A DNA stretch of 49,167 bases, taken from Alphaproteobacteria bacterium. GTDB taxonomy: Bacteria; Pseudomonadota; Alphaproteobacteria; Rhizobiales; Hyphomicrobiaceae. The position numbers and the translations under genes are program-made. Location: NCBI GenBank assembly GCA_018830445.1, contig JAHJSN010000008.1, positions 1 to 49,167 of the forward strand, in the 5' to 3' direction. The notes under the pieces were generated by a model that was not told where the DNA came from, made no database searches, and saw nothing but the letters and a program-made list of their open reading frames with translations. Positions 1-9,137 of the stretch are shown here, one piece after another; the first letter of the stretch is position 1, and the number at the start of each line of letters is the position of its first letter.

Positions 1-137
1 ATGGTTCCCTGCCGGGAACCTGAATGTCAGCCCGGAACACTGTCAGCCCGGAACACTTGGCAACCTTTTGATTGTGTTCTGGATTCACAAACATTTGACG
101 ACCTCCACCCGGGAATCAAATGTTTGATCCAGAACAC
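1..137 (-). repeat. Intergenic inverted-repeat element, copy 1 (window edge)
   Basis: The reverse complement of this stretch matches 3806-3926 almost base for base. I see only a few substitutions plus one extra 16-bp unit: tgtcagcccggaacac stands twice in tandem here (25-40 and 41-56) and once in the other copy. The element has internal symmetry: gtgttctggat at 74-84 faces atccagaacac at 127-137, and ggttccc/gggaacc (3-9 and 14-20) can form a 7-bp hairpin with a 4-base loop. No open reading frame in it looks coding. The element starts at the window edge, so it may extend further left. What it does is unknown. Confidence 0.85.
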
Positions 138-663
138 TAGCCCTGCCGGACGAACCGACCTGGAAAACAATGTCGCAGCCTGTTGAGACGGCAGCCTGGT
201 GATCCGGCTCCGACACTTGGGTTTCCCTTGCAGCACGCTATCGACCAACTGTCGGAGCCATAAGGAGCACGAGCAACACTATGATTCCAGTGTAGCTTTT
301 GCACCAAACGTTTGGCAACGAGCCAAGCCGCAGGTGGGGGCCAGACGTCAGGTTCGCACCACGAGTGTACTCGATTCAACGCTTGATACCGGGCGAAGGT
401 CGTCAGGCGTTAGTGTATCCAGAGCACAAACAAGGAATCTCCTGGTGTTACGGCGAAGGCGCTTGGGAAACGTGCCTCGAAGTCGCAACATGGACGCATG
501 GATGTGACCACGGCTGCGTGTTATGACGGCCCTGCTGGCAAGCGTCAAGTTGCCGGCTGAAACGAGCCGCCGCGCCCGCCAGCCAGGGACTGCATCGCCT
601 TGTTTGTGGCGCATTGGGCGGCTAGCTCGATTGAATCATTGGATCATCCCGCGTGACGGAGCA
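138..663. other. Gene-free stretch with a diverged repeat copy
   Basis: No reading frame here shows protein-like composition or a recognisable family. The only structure I can support is a diverged copy of the flanking repeat at 365-435, listed separately. The rest may be decayed repeat sequence plus the promoter and leader of the DUF2865 gene that starts near 664. Confidence 0.5.
365..435 (+). repeat. Diverged third copy of the intergenic repeat
   Basis: This stretch aligns along its length with the first 70 or so bases of the copy at 3806, in the same orientation. It shares the opening gtgt, the ttgat...ccggg core, the word aggtcgtca and the closing atccaga.cacaa. About seven bases in ten look identical by eye. 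The alignment was made by eye, so the exact edges are uncertain. Confidence 0.6.
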
Positions 664-1713
664 ATGCAGGCAACCTGGGCAATTCATTTGAGCAATTTCC
701 GCGTGCGGGCCTTGATGCTGGCACTCGCCGCGGCCGTGCTCTACCTGCCGGCTGCACTGCCCGCCGCCCAGGCGCAGGGTTTCAAATGGCCATGGGAAGA
801 AGATGAGCCGCGCCGTCCCGCCCAGCAGCCTCCAGCCCGAATGGCCCCCGATCCCTATACGCCGCAGGGCCAGCAAAGCGGCGGCTGGACCGCCAGGACG
901 TCGATCTGCCTCGACCTCGAGCGCCGCCTCGTCCAGGAAACCCAGAACAGCGGCCAATTCCGCAGCCGTATCCCGCAACTCGAGGCGGACATCGCGCAGC
1001 TTCGCACTCAGGTGAACACCTTCGAAGCCCGGCTCGACCGCGGCGGATGTTATGAGGAATTCCTGTTCACCCGCACTTTGCGGCAAACCCCCAAGTGCAC
1101 CGGGCTCGTCCGCCAACGCAACGAATTGCGCCGCCAACTCGCCGGCCTCGAAGCCGAACGACAGGATTTGAATACCCAGTCAGGCCGCTCCTACCAGGAT
1201 GAGATCGTCCGTGAATTGGCCCGCAACAACTGCGGCAGCGACTACGCCCGCGAAGCCAACCGGCGTGACCGCAACGCATTCAGGCCGTTCTGGGAAGACC
1301 AGGAAGGCGGTTCCGGTTACGCAAATTCCTACCGCTCTTTGCCATTCGCCACCTACCGCACGCTGTGCGTCAGGCTGTGCGACGGCTATTACTTCCCGGT
1401 GAGCTTCTCGACATTGCCCAATCACTTCCAGCGCGACGCCGAAGCCTGCCAGTCGAAATGCGCCGCCCCGGCTGCCCTCTACTACCACCAGAACCCCGGC
1501 GCCGGTGTCGAGCAGATGATTTCAGTCTCGACCAACGAGCCCTACACCCAGCTCAAGGAAGCCTTCCTCTACCGCAAGAAGTATATCGATGGCTGCTCCT
1601 GCAAGCAGGCCGAGTTCCTGCCCCAGACACCGGCCCCGGTGCCCGCAGCCCCACGCGCGCCCGGTGACCGCGCCGACGTCGGCCCGCGCCAGGAACCGTT
1701 GCCCTATCGGTAA
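664..1713 (+). CDS. DUF2865 family secreted protein
   Basis: The product is about 350 residues and begins with a signal peptide: a short basic N-terminus (FRVR), a hydrophobic run, and a likely cleavage after AAQAQ. It is probably periplasmic or envelope-associated. A proline-rich segment follows, then a coiled-coil-prone region (QLEADIAQLR, QRNELRRQLAGLEAE). The Cys-rich C-terminal domain carries the features I associate with DUF2865: CVRLCDGYYFPVSFST, CQSKC, YNEPYTQL-like and CSC. DUF2865 has no established function. An ATG at 664 is the first that keeps the signal peptide with a basic start; the ATG at 715 is an alternative. The gene is convergent with gltX, which ends 94 bp away. The reading frame is open upstream to 523, but that part does not look coding. 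Confidence 0.8.
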   Translation: MQATWAIHLSNFRVRALMLALAAAVLYLPAALPAAQAQGFKWPWEEDEPRRPAQQPPARMAPDPYTPQGQQSGGWTARTSICLDLERRLVQETQNSGQFRSRIPQLEADIAQLRTQVNTFEARLDRGGCYEEFLFTRTLRQTPKCTGLVRQRNELRRQLAGLEAERQDLNTQSGRSYQDEIVRELARNNCGSDYAREANRRDRNAFRPFWEDQEGGSGYANSYRSLPFATYRTLCVRLCDGYYFPVSFSTLPNHFQRDAEACQSKCAAPAALYYHQNPGAGVEQMISVSTNEPYTQLKEAFLYRKKYIDGCSCKQAEFLPQTPAPVPAAPRAPGDRADVGPRQEPLPYR

Positions 1714-1807
1714 GTCAGCCGCCCATCATCCGCATCGGCCTGACCGGGAACACCTCTTGCGACTTCACGTCCAGCCATTGCTGAAGCAGCGATGCCGAGA
1801 CCGCCGG

Positions 1808-3169
1808 CTATCCCAGTCTCTTGCGAACGCGCTCGCGCCCGATGAGCGGCAGCAGCACGTTGAGTTCCGGCCCTTTGTCGCGCCCCGTCAATGCCAGCCT
1901 GAGCGGATGGAACAACGCCCGCCCCTTGGCACCGGTCCGCGCCTTCACCGCTCCAGTCCACGCCCCCCAGGTATCACCGTTCCACGGCTCTGCGGGAAGA
2001 TCCTCTGCGGCAGCCTTGAGGAACCCGTCATCCCGCTCCGCTGCCGGTTCGATGTCGCCGGAGACGACCGCCCACCACTGAACCGCATCCGAAAGCTTAT
2101 CCAGGTTGCCCCGTACTGCGTTCCAGAAATCTTCGCCGCCTTCGACCCCCATCGCCTCCAGCCGCGCCGCGACATCTGCGTAATCGAGACCGTGCAGCAG
2201 CTTGGCATTGAGCCCCGCCAGTTCCTGCGGATCGAACCGAGCCGGAGCGGTGGAAATCTTGGAGGGATCGTAGAGCGAAGCCAGCGTCGCCAGATCCCGA
2301 TGCGGCTCGATCGCATCCGACGTCCCGATCAGCGCCGCATGGCTTGCAACGGCCATCGGTTCGATACCGGATTCCCGCATGCCCGCGATCGACAGATCCC
2401 CGAGCCGCTTTGACAGAACCTTGCCGTCGGCCCCGACCAGCAGGCTATGGTGCCCGAACGACGGCGCCGTTGCGCCCAGCGCCTCGAACAGCGCCACCTG
2501 CACGCCGGTGTTGGTGACATGATCTTCGCCGCGCACGATATGGGTGATGGCAAGATCCGCATCGTCGACGACGCTGCAGAATGTGTAGAGGTAGCTGCCG
2601 TCCTCGCGGATCAGCACCGGGTCCGACAGCGATCCCAGATCCACCGTCACCAGACCGCGGATGAGGTCGTCCCACTGCACAAGCGTCTGTTGCGGCGTGA
2701 GATCGCTGCCATCCTTCGTGTTCGGCAGGCGGAAGCGCCAGTGCGGCGTTCGCCCCTCGGCGGCCAGCGAGGCGCGCTCATCATCGCTCAGCGCCAGCCC
2801 GGCCCGGTCGTAGATCGGCGGCAACCCCCGCGCCAATTGACGCCGGCGGCGACGGTCGAGCTCATCGGAGGTCTCATAGCAGGCATAAAGCAGCCCCTTG
2901 GCCTTCAGCTTTTCGGCGGCCGCATCGTAAAGCGCGAGCCGCTCTGACTGGCGCACTTCTGCATCCCAGTGGAGCCCGAGCCAGCGGAGATCTTCGCGGA
3001 TGGCGGCAACGTAGTCTTCCCGCGAGCGCTCGGTATCGGTGTCGTCGAACCGCAGGATGAACTTACCGCCCGACTTCTTCGCGAAAAGATAGTTCAACAA
3101 CGCCGTTCGGACGTTGCCGATATGAATTAGCCCGGTAGGGCTCGGCGCGAAGCGCACGATTGGTGTCAT
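1808..3169 (-). CDS. gltX: Glutamyl-tRNA synthetase
   Basis: This class I aminoacyl-tRNA synthetase (453 residues) charges tRNA-Glu in the cytoplasm. The Rossmann catalytic domain starts at once with [15 protein letters not shown], where HIGN (16-19) is the HIGH signature. The second ATP-binding signature appears as VLSKR at about 251-255 in place of KMSKS. The protein lacks the Cys-rich zinc site of some bacterial enzymes; that region reads [13 protein letters not shown]. The start is placed at the ATG at 3169 because the family begins right before [11 protein letters not shown]; the reading frame extends upstream without homology. Alphaproteobacteria often carry two gltX paralogues, one of which can act on tRNA-Gln, so the exact tRNA specificity is not settled here. 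It lies 81 bp downstream of the small membrane protein at 3251-3709 and may be co-transcribed with it. Confidence 0.95.
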   Translation of the reverse strand: MTPIVRFAPSPTGLIHIGNVRTALLNYLFAKKSGGKFILRFDDTDTERSREDYVAAIREDLRWLGLHWDAEVRQSERLALYDAAAEKLKAKGLLYACYETSDELDRRRRRQLARGLPPIYDRAGLALSDDERASLAAEGRTPHWRFRLPNTKDGSDLTPQQTLVQWDDLIRGLVTVDLGSLSDPVLIREDGSYLYTFCSVVDDADLAITHIVRGEDHVTNTGVQVALFEALGATAPSFGHHSLLVGADGKVLSKRLGDLSIAGMRESGIEPMAVASHAALIGTSDAIEPHRDLATLASLYDPSKISTAPARFDPQELAGLNAKLLHGLDYADVAARLEAMGVEGGEDFWNAVRGNLDKLSDAVQWWAVVSGDIEPAAERDDGFLKAAAEDLPAEPWNGDTWGAWTGAVKARTGAKGRALFHPLRLALTGRDKGPELNVLLPLIGRERVRKRLG

Positions 3170-3250
3170 GGAGCGGTGTTCTTTCGCCGGTTTCGTTTCG
3201 GCGCAGACGCTACCCGGTTTGCGGGCGGACATAAAGTCGGGATCCCCCGA

Positions 3251-3709
3251 CTATCTGCGCACCACCTGCGATAAAAAGCCCGTCAGCCGACCGACATCGC
3301 GCGGATCGACGCTGGTGAATTCCACCGCGCGCCCCGACCGGGTGAAGACGGTGAGCTGAAGATAACGGATCGTATTGAGCCCGGTGACTTCCACCATGCT
3401 GGAAACCCCCAGAATGATCAGGAGGAAGAACCCGATCAGGAAACGTTCCAGCCAACCGAACTGCAGCACTCCGATCAAAAGGAGGCCCGCGGCAAGAATG
3501 AAGACCGCCGCGCTGAGCATCAACCCGTCCGTATCGCGCTCCGCGACTTCGTTGACCTTGTAGGAAACGATGTCTTCAAGACGCACCGCATGGCTACCGA
3601 GCCGCAGGACGTCGTCCCCGCTGGCCGCCTCTTGCGAAGCGTCATCGGCGACAGCGGTTTCAAGCCACCACATGGGCGGCGCTTCGTGGGCGATGCAGGA
3701 CTGGCTCAT
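3251..3709 (-). CDS. Small two-helix membrane protein, unknown function
   Basis: The product has 152 residues. Two adjacent hydrophobic helices lie at about 61-100 (LMLSAAVFILAAGLLLIGVL and FLIGFFLLIILGVSSMVEV). They are flanked by a soluble N-terminal segment (VLRLGSHAVRLEDIVSYKVNEV) and a C-terminal segment (TRSGRAVEFTSVDPRDVGRL). The layout, a short beta-like segment, two helices and then a beta-rich tail, resembles DUF6232-like small membrane proteins, but I cannot confirm the family by eye. No strong Shine-Dalgarno site precedes the ATG at 3709; an internal ATG at 3673 is possible. It is upstream of and co-directional with gltX. Coding character is supported by the membrane topology and by a sensible C-terminus. 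Confidence 0.65.
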   Translation of the reverse strand: MSQSCIAHEAPPMWWLETAVADDASQEAASGDDVLRLGSHAVRLEDIVSYKVNEVAERDTDGLMLSAAVFILAAGLLLIGVLQFGWLERFLIGFFLLIILGVSSMVEVTGLNTIRYLQLTVFTRSGRAVEFTSVDPRDVGRLTGFLSQVVRR

Positions 3710-4021
3710 AATGGACCAGTCTCTCAGGATTTGGTTTTTGTTTCGCTAACGCCGAATGCGCTGGATCTGCCGCAACGGCGATAACCTCGCAAGGGCGACA
3801 AGCTCGTGTTCTGGATCAAACATTTGATCCCCGGGTGGAGGTCGTCAAAAGTTTGTGAATCCAGAACACAATCAAAAGGTTGCCTAATGTTCCGGGCTGA
3901 CATTCAGGTTCCCGGCAGGGAACCATATGTCAGAGTCGGAGCACGGGGACGATCGCAACATGACCGGACCTCAAGCAGACAAGACGCTTGATCGGCTTGC
4001 CGGCCCCGCACACCCAATCCC
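3710..4021. other. Gene-free stretch containing repeat copy 2
   Basis: About 310 bases lie between the small membrane protein and nadE. The stretch contains the full repeat at 3806-3926 and otherwise nothing I recognise. No terminator with a T-tract is evident for nadE on the minus strand. Confidence 0.6.
3806..3926 (+). repeat. Intergenic inverted-repeat element, copy 2
   Basis: This is the inverted partner of the element at 1-137. Arms gtgttctggat (3806-3816) and atccagaacac (3859-3869) can pair. A second small hairpin is formed by ggttccc (907-913 in the 3-kb count, i.e. 3907-3913) and gggaacc (3918-3924). It carries one copy of the gtcag/ccggaaca-type unit that is doubled in copy 1. It contains no open reading frame of note and no transposase lies near. 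Near identity between the copies suggests recent duplication, or correction by gene conversion. Confidence 0.85.
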
Positions 4022-5749
4022 CTACCCCGGCTCGCCTTCTTCCCTTGGGGCAACCATCTTCGGAGCGTCACCGCCTATGGGTGGAAGTTCGCCGGGAAGG
4101 TGGGCGTCGCGATAGCGATTGGTGATCGGATAGCGCCGGTCGCGGCCGAAGTTGCGCGCCGAAATCTTCACGCCCGGCGCCGACTGCCGCCGCTTGTATT
4201 CTGAAATGTAAAGCAGCCTCTCGACCTTCTTCACGGTCTCGACGTCGTGCCCGCGCGCCACGATGTCGGATACCGGCATCTCCATTTCGACCAGGCATTC
4301 GAGAATATCATCGAGCGCGTCGTAGGGCGGCAGGCTGTCCTGGTCGGTCTGGTTCTCGCGCAATTCCGCACTCGGCGCCTTGGTCAGGATGCGCTGCGGG
4401 ATCACGACACCCGCCGGACCCTTTCCATCTGCAATTGCGTGGCTGTTGCGCCACTTCGCGATGCGGTAGACCTCCGTCTTGTAGAGATCCTTGATGGGGT
4501 TGAACCCGCCGTTCATGTCGCCGTAAAGCGTCGCGTACCCAACCGACATCTCCGACTTGTTGCCGGTCGTCAGCACCATCGCGCCGAACTTGTTGGAAAG
4601 CGCCATCAGGATGACGCCGCGGGCGCGGCTCTGGATGTTTTCTTCAGTCACGTCGGACGCAAGCCCCTCGAACAGCCCCGTCAACGCCGCATGAAACCCT
4701 TCGACCGCCGGCCCGATCGGTACGATGTCATAGCGAACGCCGAGAGCCTTCGCACAGGCTTCGGCATCGCCAAGGCTCTCTTTCGAGGTGTACTGGTAGG
4801 GTAGCATCACGCAATGCACCCGCTCGGCGCCCAGTGCGTCGACCGCCATGGCTGCAACCAGTGCCGAATCGATCCCCCCCGACAAGCCCATGACGACGCC
4901 TGCAAACCCGTTCTTGTCGACGTAATCGCGAAGCCCGAGTACGCAGGCCGCATAGGCCGCCTCATCCGCCTCGGGCACCATCGCCCGTTCCCCCTGCCGG
5001 CACCGCCAGCCGTCCGCCCCCTGCTCCCATTCGGTGATCTGGATCGTCTCGCACCAGCCGGGAAGCTGCACGGCAAGGTGCCGGTCGGCGTTGAGCACGA
5101 ACGAGGCACCATCGAAAACCAGTTCGTCCTGCCCGCCGACCTGGTTGACGTAAACGAGCGGCAGCTCGCTCTCGGTCACCCGCGCTACCGCAATGTTGAG
5201 CCGCAGGTCCGGCTTCGTCCAGTCGAACGGCGAACCGTTCGGCACGACGATGATCTCCGCCCCGCACTCCGACAGGCACTCGACCACATCCTCCGTCCAG
5301 ATGTCTTCGCAGATTGCCACTCCGAGCCGGACGCCCCGGAAATTTATCGGCCCAGGCATCGGTCCTGAAGCAAACACGCGCTTCTCGTCGAACACGCCGT
5401 AATTGGGGAGTTCGACCTTGAACCGCAGCGCCGCGACCTCGCCGCCATCGAGCAGCGCCACCGCGTTGTAGACCTTGCCGTCCTCCGGCCACACCGTCCC
5501 GACCAGCATCGCCGGTCCGGTTCCCGCGGCCGTCGCCTTCGCGAGCGCCATGACCGCATCCCGGCTTGCCCGCTGGAAAGAGGGCTTCAACACGAGGTCT
5601 TCGGGCGGATAGCCGGCCAGAAACAGTTCCGGAAAAACGATCAGATCTGCGCCAAGCCGGCCGGCATCCTCGCGGGCCTGCAAAGCCTTGGCGGCATTTC
5701 CGTCGAGATCGCCCACGGTCGGATTGAGTTGCGCGATGGCAATTTTCAT
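4022..5749 (-). CDS. nadE: Glutamine-dependent NAD+ synthetase
   Basis: The enzyme makes NAD+ from nicotinic acid adenine dinucleotide, ATP and glutamine, the last step of NAD synthesis, in the cytoplasm. The 575-residue protein has two domains. The N-terminal nitrilase-type glutaminase (about 1-260) has the catalytic triad Glu41 (FPELFLAGYP), Lys111 (FKVELPNYGVFDE) and Cys147 (GVAICEDIW). The C-terminal synthetase (about 265-545) has the ATP pyrophosphatase P-loop SGGIDS at 290-295 and the NKSEMSVGY segment. Length is usual for the two-domain form. The start at MKIAIAQLNPTVGD fits the family, though no strong ribosome-binding site precedes it. The last 15 or so residues (APREEGEPG) look like a non-conserved tail. 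Confidence 0.97.
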   Translation of the reverse strand: MKIAIAQLNPTVGDLDGNAAKALQAREDAGRLGADLIVFPELFLAGYPPEDLVLKPSFQRASRDAVMALAKATAAGTGPAMLVGTVWPEDGKVYNAVALLDGGEVAALRFKVELPNYGVFDEKRVFASGPMPGPINFRGVRLGVAICEDIWTEDVVECLSECGAEIIVVPNGSPFDWTKPDLRLNIAVARVTESELPLVYVNQVGGQDELVFDGASFVLNADRHLAVQLPGWCETIQITEWEQGADGWRCRQGERAMVPEADEAAYAACVLGLRDYVDKNGFAGVVMGLSGGIDSALVAAMAVDALGAERVHCVMLPYQYTSKESLGDAEACAKALGVRYDIVPIGPAVEGFHAALTGLFEGLASDVTEENIQSRARGVILMALSNKFGAMVLTTGNKSEMSVGYATLYGDMNGGFNPIKDLYKTEVYRIAKWRNSHAIADGKGPAGVVIPQRILTKAPSAELRENQTDQDSLPPYDALDDILECLVEMEMPVSDIVARGHDVETVKKVERLLYISEYKRRQSAPGVKISARNFGRDRRYPITNRYRDAHLPGELPPIGGDAPKMVAPREEGEPG

Positions 5750-5860
5750 GAAGGCTTCGGCCCATTCGGTTTCAATGGATGATTGAGCCAGGCATTATCG
5801 CCGCCCCTGCCCGGCTGGCAACTGCCCTTTGGCCTCGCGCCCCGCGATGCGCCAGAGCGC

Positions 5861-6742
5861 TCACGCCTGCGGCTCCCAGGCCAGCAACTCCTGCGCCTGC
5901 TCGTTGGAATGAACCGGATGCACCATGCCGTCGCGGATCACGTAGACCCATTCGAGTTGCGGCGAAGCTGCAATATCCTCCGGCGTAATGGCTTCGAGAA
6001 CGTCCTGGAAGCCCGTCACGAAATCCCACATGATCTCGTACTGCTCGGCATCGGAGAATTGCGACCAATCATCCGGCAACAGTCCAGCCACTTCCTTCTG
6101 GAACACGACACTGCCGACCCGCTGCGGCAGCAGGTAGCCCATCGAGACCTGTTCGGCGATCGCATTGAGATAGCCGAGTTGGACGAGCCCCGAACATATA
6201 TAGGCATTCGGCGGCTTCAGCCGCCTGCGGCGATGCCCCTTGATGGCCCGGCTCGCCCCCCAGATCCTCGCCTTGATCCCGAACACCAGTTCGTTGAAGA
6301 ACGCCCAGCCGAGCCGGAACACGGTGGCGTAGGAATAAGCCGACTCGATCGAGTTCAGCATCCGCCCGCGAACCAGCGACTGCGCACGCTTGTCGAACCA
6401 GGTGCCGCGCAATCTTTTGATGCCGACGACCTGCCGCTTGTCATTGAGATAGCCGGCAAGATTACTGAGATCGACGCCCTTCGAGGAACTCTCGATGACG
6501 AAGGTATTGTTGAAACCCTGCTCCTGATGCGGAACCAGGAAAATCAGCGCGGCGTGTGAAAACGAGCCCTGCGTCGCCCACCGGATCAGCCAGGACCTGA
6601 AATCGCGATGCTTGCGGGTCAGGATGATGTCGGCACGATTGAGATAGGGCCCGCGCAGGAACTCGCCGGCCGGCATCGGCCAGACGGCGGGTTTCGATAC
6701 GTCGCCGTCGACCTTCTGAGCAGTTGAATCAACCGATTCCAT
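5861..6742 (-). CDS. Permuted papain-like (YiiX/YaeF, C92-type) hydrolase
   Basis: The product has 293 residues and resembles the YiiX/YaeF group, whose members are circularly permuted NlpC/P60 or papain-like cysteine hydrolases. The permuted order is visible: His63 in the segment FSHAALIF, an acidic partner Glu84 in FVIESSSKGVD, and the likely nucleophile Cys183 in YICSGLVQLGY. Related proteins include peptidases and lipid-active (LRAT-like) enzymes, so the substrate cannot be told. There is no signal peptide, and the central helix RLGWAFFNELVFGI may contact a membrane. An AGGAG lies about 11 bases before the ATG at 6742. It stands alone on the minus strand between the class II DAHP synthase and nadE. 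Confidence 0.75.
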   Translation of the reverse strand: MESVDSTAQKVDGDVSKPAVWPMPAGEFLRGPYLNRADIILTRKHRDFRSWLIRWATQGSFSHAALIFLVPHQEQGFNNTFVIESSSKGVDLSNLAGYLNDKRQVVGIKRLRGTWFDKRAQSLVRGRMLNSIESAYSYATVFRLGWAFFNELVFGIKARIWGASRAIKGHRRRRLKPPNAYICSGLVQLGYLNAIAEQVSMGYLLPQRVGSVVFQKEVAGLLPDDWSQFSDAEQYEIMWDFVTGFQDVLEAITPEDIAASPQLEWVYVIRDGMVHPVHSNEQAQELLAWEPQA

Positions 6743-6855
6743 CAGTGCCTGATCTCCTGCCGCCGACGCACCCGTTCGCAGCTACGCACCCGCCTGGACG
6801 GACCGTGCCAGCCAGGAATTGCTTCACTCCCGGCGCGCCACATCTTGCCTGCCGA

Positions 6856-8250
6856 TCAGGCCGTCGCCGTGGCCGCCAATCCACCATTCGAAATCCGTTG
6901 CTTCTGGATGAGCTGCGCGACAAGGAACGCCAATTCCAGCGATTGGTCGGCATTGAGGCGTGGATCGCAATGCGTGTGATAGCGGTCGGAAAGCTCGGCA
7001 TCCGAGATGGCAACCGCCCCGCCGGTGCATTCGGTGACGTTGTCCCCGGTCATCTCGACGTGAATGCCGCCCGGATGCGTGCCTTCCGCCCGGTGAACGT
7101 CGAAGAAGTCCTGCACTTCGCTCAAAATCCGCTCGAACGGGCGCGTCTTGTAACCGCTGTCCGAGGAGATCGTATTGCCGTGCATCGGATCGCAAACCCA
7201 CACCACCTTGCGGCCTTCGCGCTCGACGGCCTGAATAAGCTTGGGCAGATGCTCGCCGACCTTTCCCGCCCCGAAACGGCTGATCAGCGTCAAACGGCCC
7301 GCCTCGTTCTCCGGGTTGATGATGTCGATGAGTTGCAGTAGCTCCGCCGGGTCGAGGCTCGGGCCGCATTTGAGCCCGATCGGGTTGCGGATGCCGCGAA
7401 CGTATTCGATATGCGCGTGATCGGGCTGCCGCGTCCGGTCGCCGACCCACACCATGTGCCCCGACGTCGCGTACCATTCACCGGTCGTCGAATCGAGCCG
7501 CGTCAGCGCCTGCTCATATCCAAGCAACAACGCTTCATGACTCGTGAAGAAGTTGGTCTGGCGCAGTTGCGGGGTATTTTCCGCCGTGATCCCGATCGCC
7601 CGCATGAACGACAGACTTTCGGTGATGCGGTTTGCAAGTTCCTCGTAGCGGTGCCCCTGCGGTGAACCCGCAACGAAGCTCATGTTCCACTGATGCACGC
7701 GCTCAAGGTCGGCGTAGCCGCCCTGCACGAAGGCCCGGACCAGGTTGGCCGTTGCCGCCGATTGCCGGTAGGCCTGCAACATGCGCTGCGGGTCAGGCGT
7801 GCGGTCTTCAGGCGTGAACTCCATGCCGTTGATGATGTCGCCACGATAGCTCGGCAACTCGACGTCGCCGATCTTCTCGGTCGGCTTCGAACGCGGCTTG
7901 GCGAACTGGCCCGCGAGCCTGCCGACTTTAACGACCGGCGAACCGCCCGCATACGTCAAGACGACCGCCATCTGCAGGAAGATCCGCAGGAAGTCGCGGA
8001 TATGATCCGGCCCGTGCTCGGCGAAGCTTTCCGCGCAGTCCCCGCCCTGCAGGAGGAACCGGCGCCCCTCGGCAACTTCGGCGAGCCGCTTCTTCAGGTC
8101 GCGCGCTTCACCGGCAAACAACAGCGGCGGGAACGTCGCAAGCTTTGCTTCGACATCCTTCAGCGCCTGCGGATCGGGATAGTCCGGCACCTGCATGATC
8201 GGCAATGTGCTCCAGCTATCGGGCGACCAGTCGGCTCTTTTTGCCGGCAT
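6856..8250 (-). CDS. Class II DAHP synthase
   Basis: 3-Deoxy-7-phosphoheptulonate synthase condenses phosphoenolpyruvate and erythrose 4-phosphate, the first step of the shikimate pathway to aromatic amino acids. The 464-residue protein is of the class II (plant and actinobacterial) type, not the AroFGH type. Metal-site and substrate-site segments are present: GGDCAESF near residue 70 (Cys ligand), CDPMHGNT (His), [18 protein letters not shown] (Glu) and THCDPRLN (Asp). The start is the ATG at 8250, because AGGAG lies nine bases upstream; a TTG at 8259 in the same frame would sit directly on that site. Symbols aroG or aroF are both used for this class, so none is given. Confidence 0.95.
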   Translation of the reverse strand: MPAKRADWSPDSWSTLPIMQVPDYPDPQALKDVEAKLATFPPLLFAGEARDLKKRLAEVAEGRRFLLQGGDCAESFAEHGPDHIRDFLRIFLQMAVVLTYAGGSPVVKVGRLAGQFAKPRSKPTEKIGDVELPSYRGDIINGMEFTPEDRTPDPQRMLQAYRQSAATANLVRAFVQGGYADLERVHQWNMSFVAGSPQGHRYEELANRITESLSFMRAIGITAENTPQLRQTNFFTSHEALLLGYEQALTRLDSTTGEWYATSGHMVWVGDRTRQPDHAHIEYVRGIRNPIGLKCGPSLDPAELLQLIDIINPENEAGRLTLISRFGAGKVGEHLPKLIQAVEREGRKVVWVCDPMHGNTISSDSGYKTRPFERILSEVQDFFDVHRAEGTHPGGIHVEMTGDNVTECTGGAVAISDAELSDRYHTHCDPRLNADQSLELAFLVAQLIQKQRISNGGLAATATA

Positions 8251-8460
8251 GTTTTTCAACTCCTAAGATTCTCGTTATCTCACGCCCGCCAAGACGATCG
8301 CGGTGACACCCTTTCGATCATGGCGGGAAGACGCCTGGGCCGCATGGATCAGCGGCCGGTCGGCATCGCGCAAGTGCTTCTGGCGAGCCTTATAGGCCAT
8401 CGCCTGCCCAGAAACCAAGCGGGAAGGCACACAGGCTCTATCGACTTGCAGCCGGAACGC

Positions 8461-9084
8461 CTAGTTCAGCCGGTGCAACTCGGCCTCGATGGTAATCCCG
8501 ATCTCGTCCGAAATGAGCGGAACACCCCGTGAGATCCCCCATTCGGACCTGAGAATCTGGGCCCGCGCCGAAAATCCGGCAGCGATCACCCCTTGATAGA
8601 TGGGATTGACGTTCGACAGCGGGTGCTCGCCGATAAAATTCCAGACGACCGCCAGTGTCACCGGTTTGGTAATGCCGTTGATGGTCAGATCGCCCACAAC
8701 GCTGGCCGTCTTGGCGCCCGTCACCGTGACCGAGGTGCTGGTAAAGGTGATGTCGGGGTGAGCCGCCGCATCGAGGTAGTCGTTGGTCGACCCCAGGATC
8801 CGGTCGAGAGCCGGTACACCGGTCATCACCGATTGCACCTTGATCGTCACGCCGAGCTCACTTTGCTCCGGCCGCTCGGGATCGAATGCCAGCCGCCCGA
8901 TCACGTCCCGGAAGTTCCCCGACTGCCACGACATCCCGAGATGATTGTAGTTGAAGCGAACGCTGGTGTGGTCCTTGTCGATGACGAATACGCCACCCTC
9001 GGCGGCATGTATCGGCAGGCAGCCAAGACAACTGAACCCGGTTACCAGCGCGGTAGCTGCAAGCGCGATCAATAAACCCTTCAT
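8461..9084 (-). CDS. YceI family secreted lipid-binding-like protein
   Basis: The product has 207 residues. It starts with a signal peptide (MKGLLIALAATALVTGF), with probable cleavage near HAAEGG, and is therefore periplasmic. The rest matches the YceI fold, a lipocalin-like beta barrel that binds polyisoprenoids in known members: DKDHTSVRFNYNHLG, the AFDPERPEQS segment, FTSTSVTVTG, VVGDLTINGITKPVTLAV and GFSARAQILRSEWGIS. The ligand and role here are unknown. I chose the ATG at 9084 because GAGGGA sits just upstream and the signal peptide then starts correctly; ATG or GTG codons further upstream would add 11-17 residues. It lies about 50 bp downstream of the SDR gene in the same direction. 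Confidence 0.88.
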   Translation of the reverse strand: MKGLLIALAATALVTGFSCLGCLPIHAAEGGVFVIDKDHTSVRFNYNHLGMSWQSGNFRDVIGRLAFDPERPEQSELGVTIKVQSVMTGVPALDRILGSTNDYLDAAAHPDITFTSTSVTVTGAKTASVVGDLTINGITKPVTLAVVWNFIGEHPLSNVNPIYQGVIAAGFSARAQILRSEWGISRGVPLISDEIGITIEAELHRLN

Positions 9085-9137
9085 CGCATCCCTCGCATAA
9101 CCAATAGCTCGAAGCATCTTGTCATTTACGGGCACTG

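Noticed and set aside
1589-2413. 274-codon plus-strand frame opposite gltX
   Set aside because: Low-complexity Arg/Pro-rich shadow of the tRNA synthetase and of the DUF2865 3' end.
1-3926. Insertion sequence or composite transposon
   Set aside because: The inverted pair flanks essential gltX, and no transposase or integrase gene lies between or next to the copies. A non-autonomous repeat remains possible.
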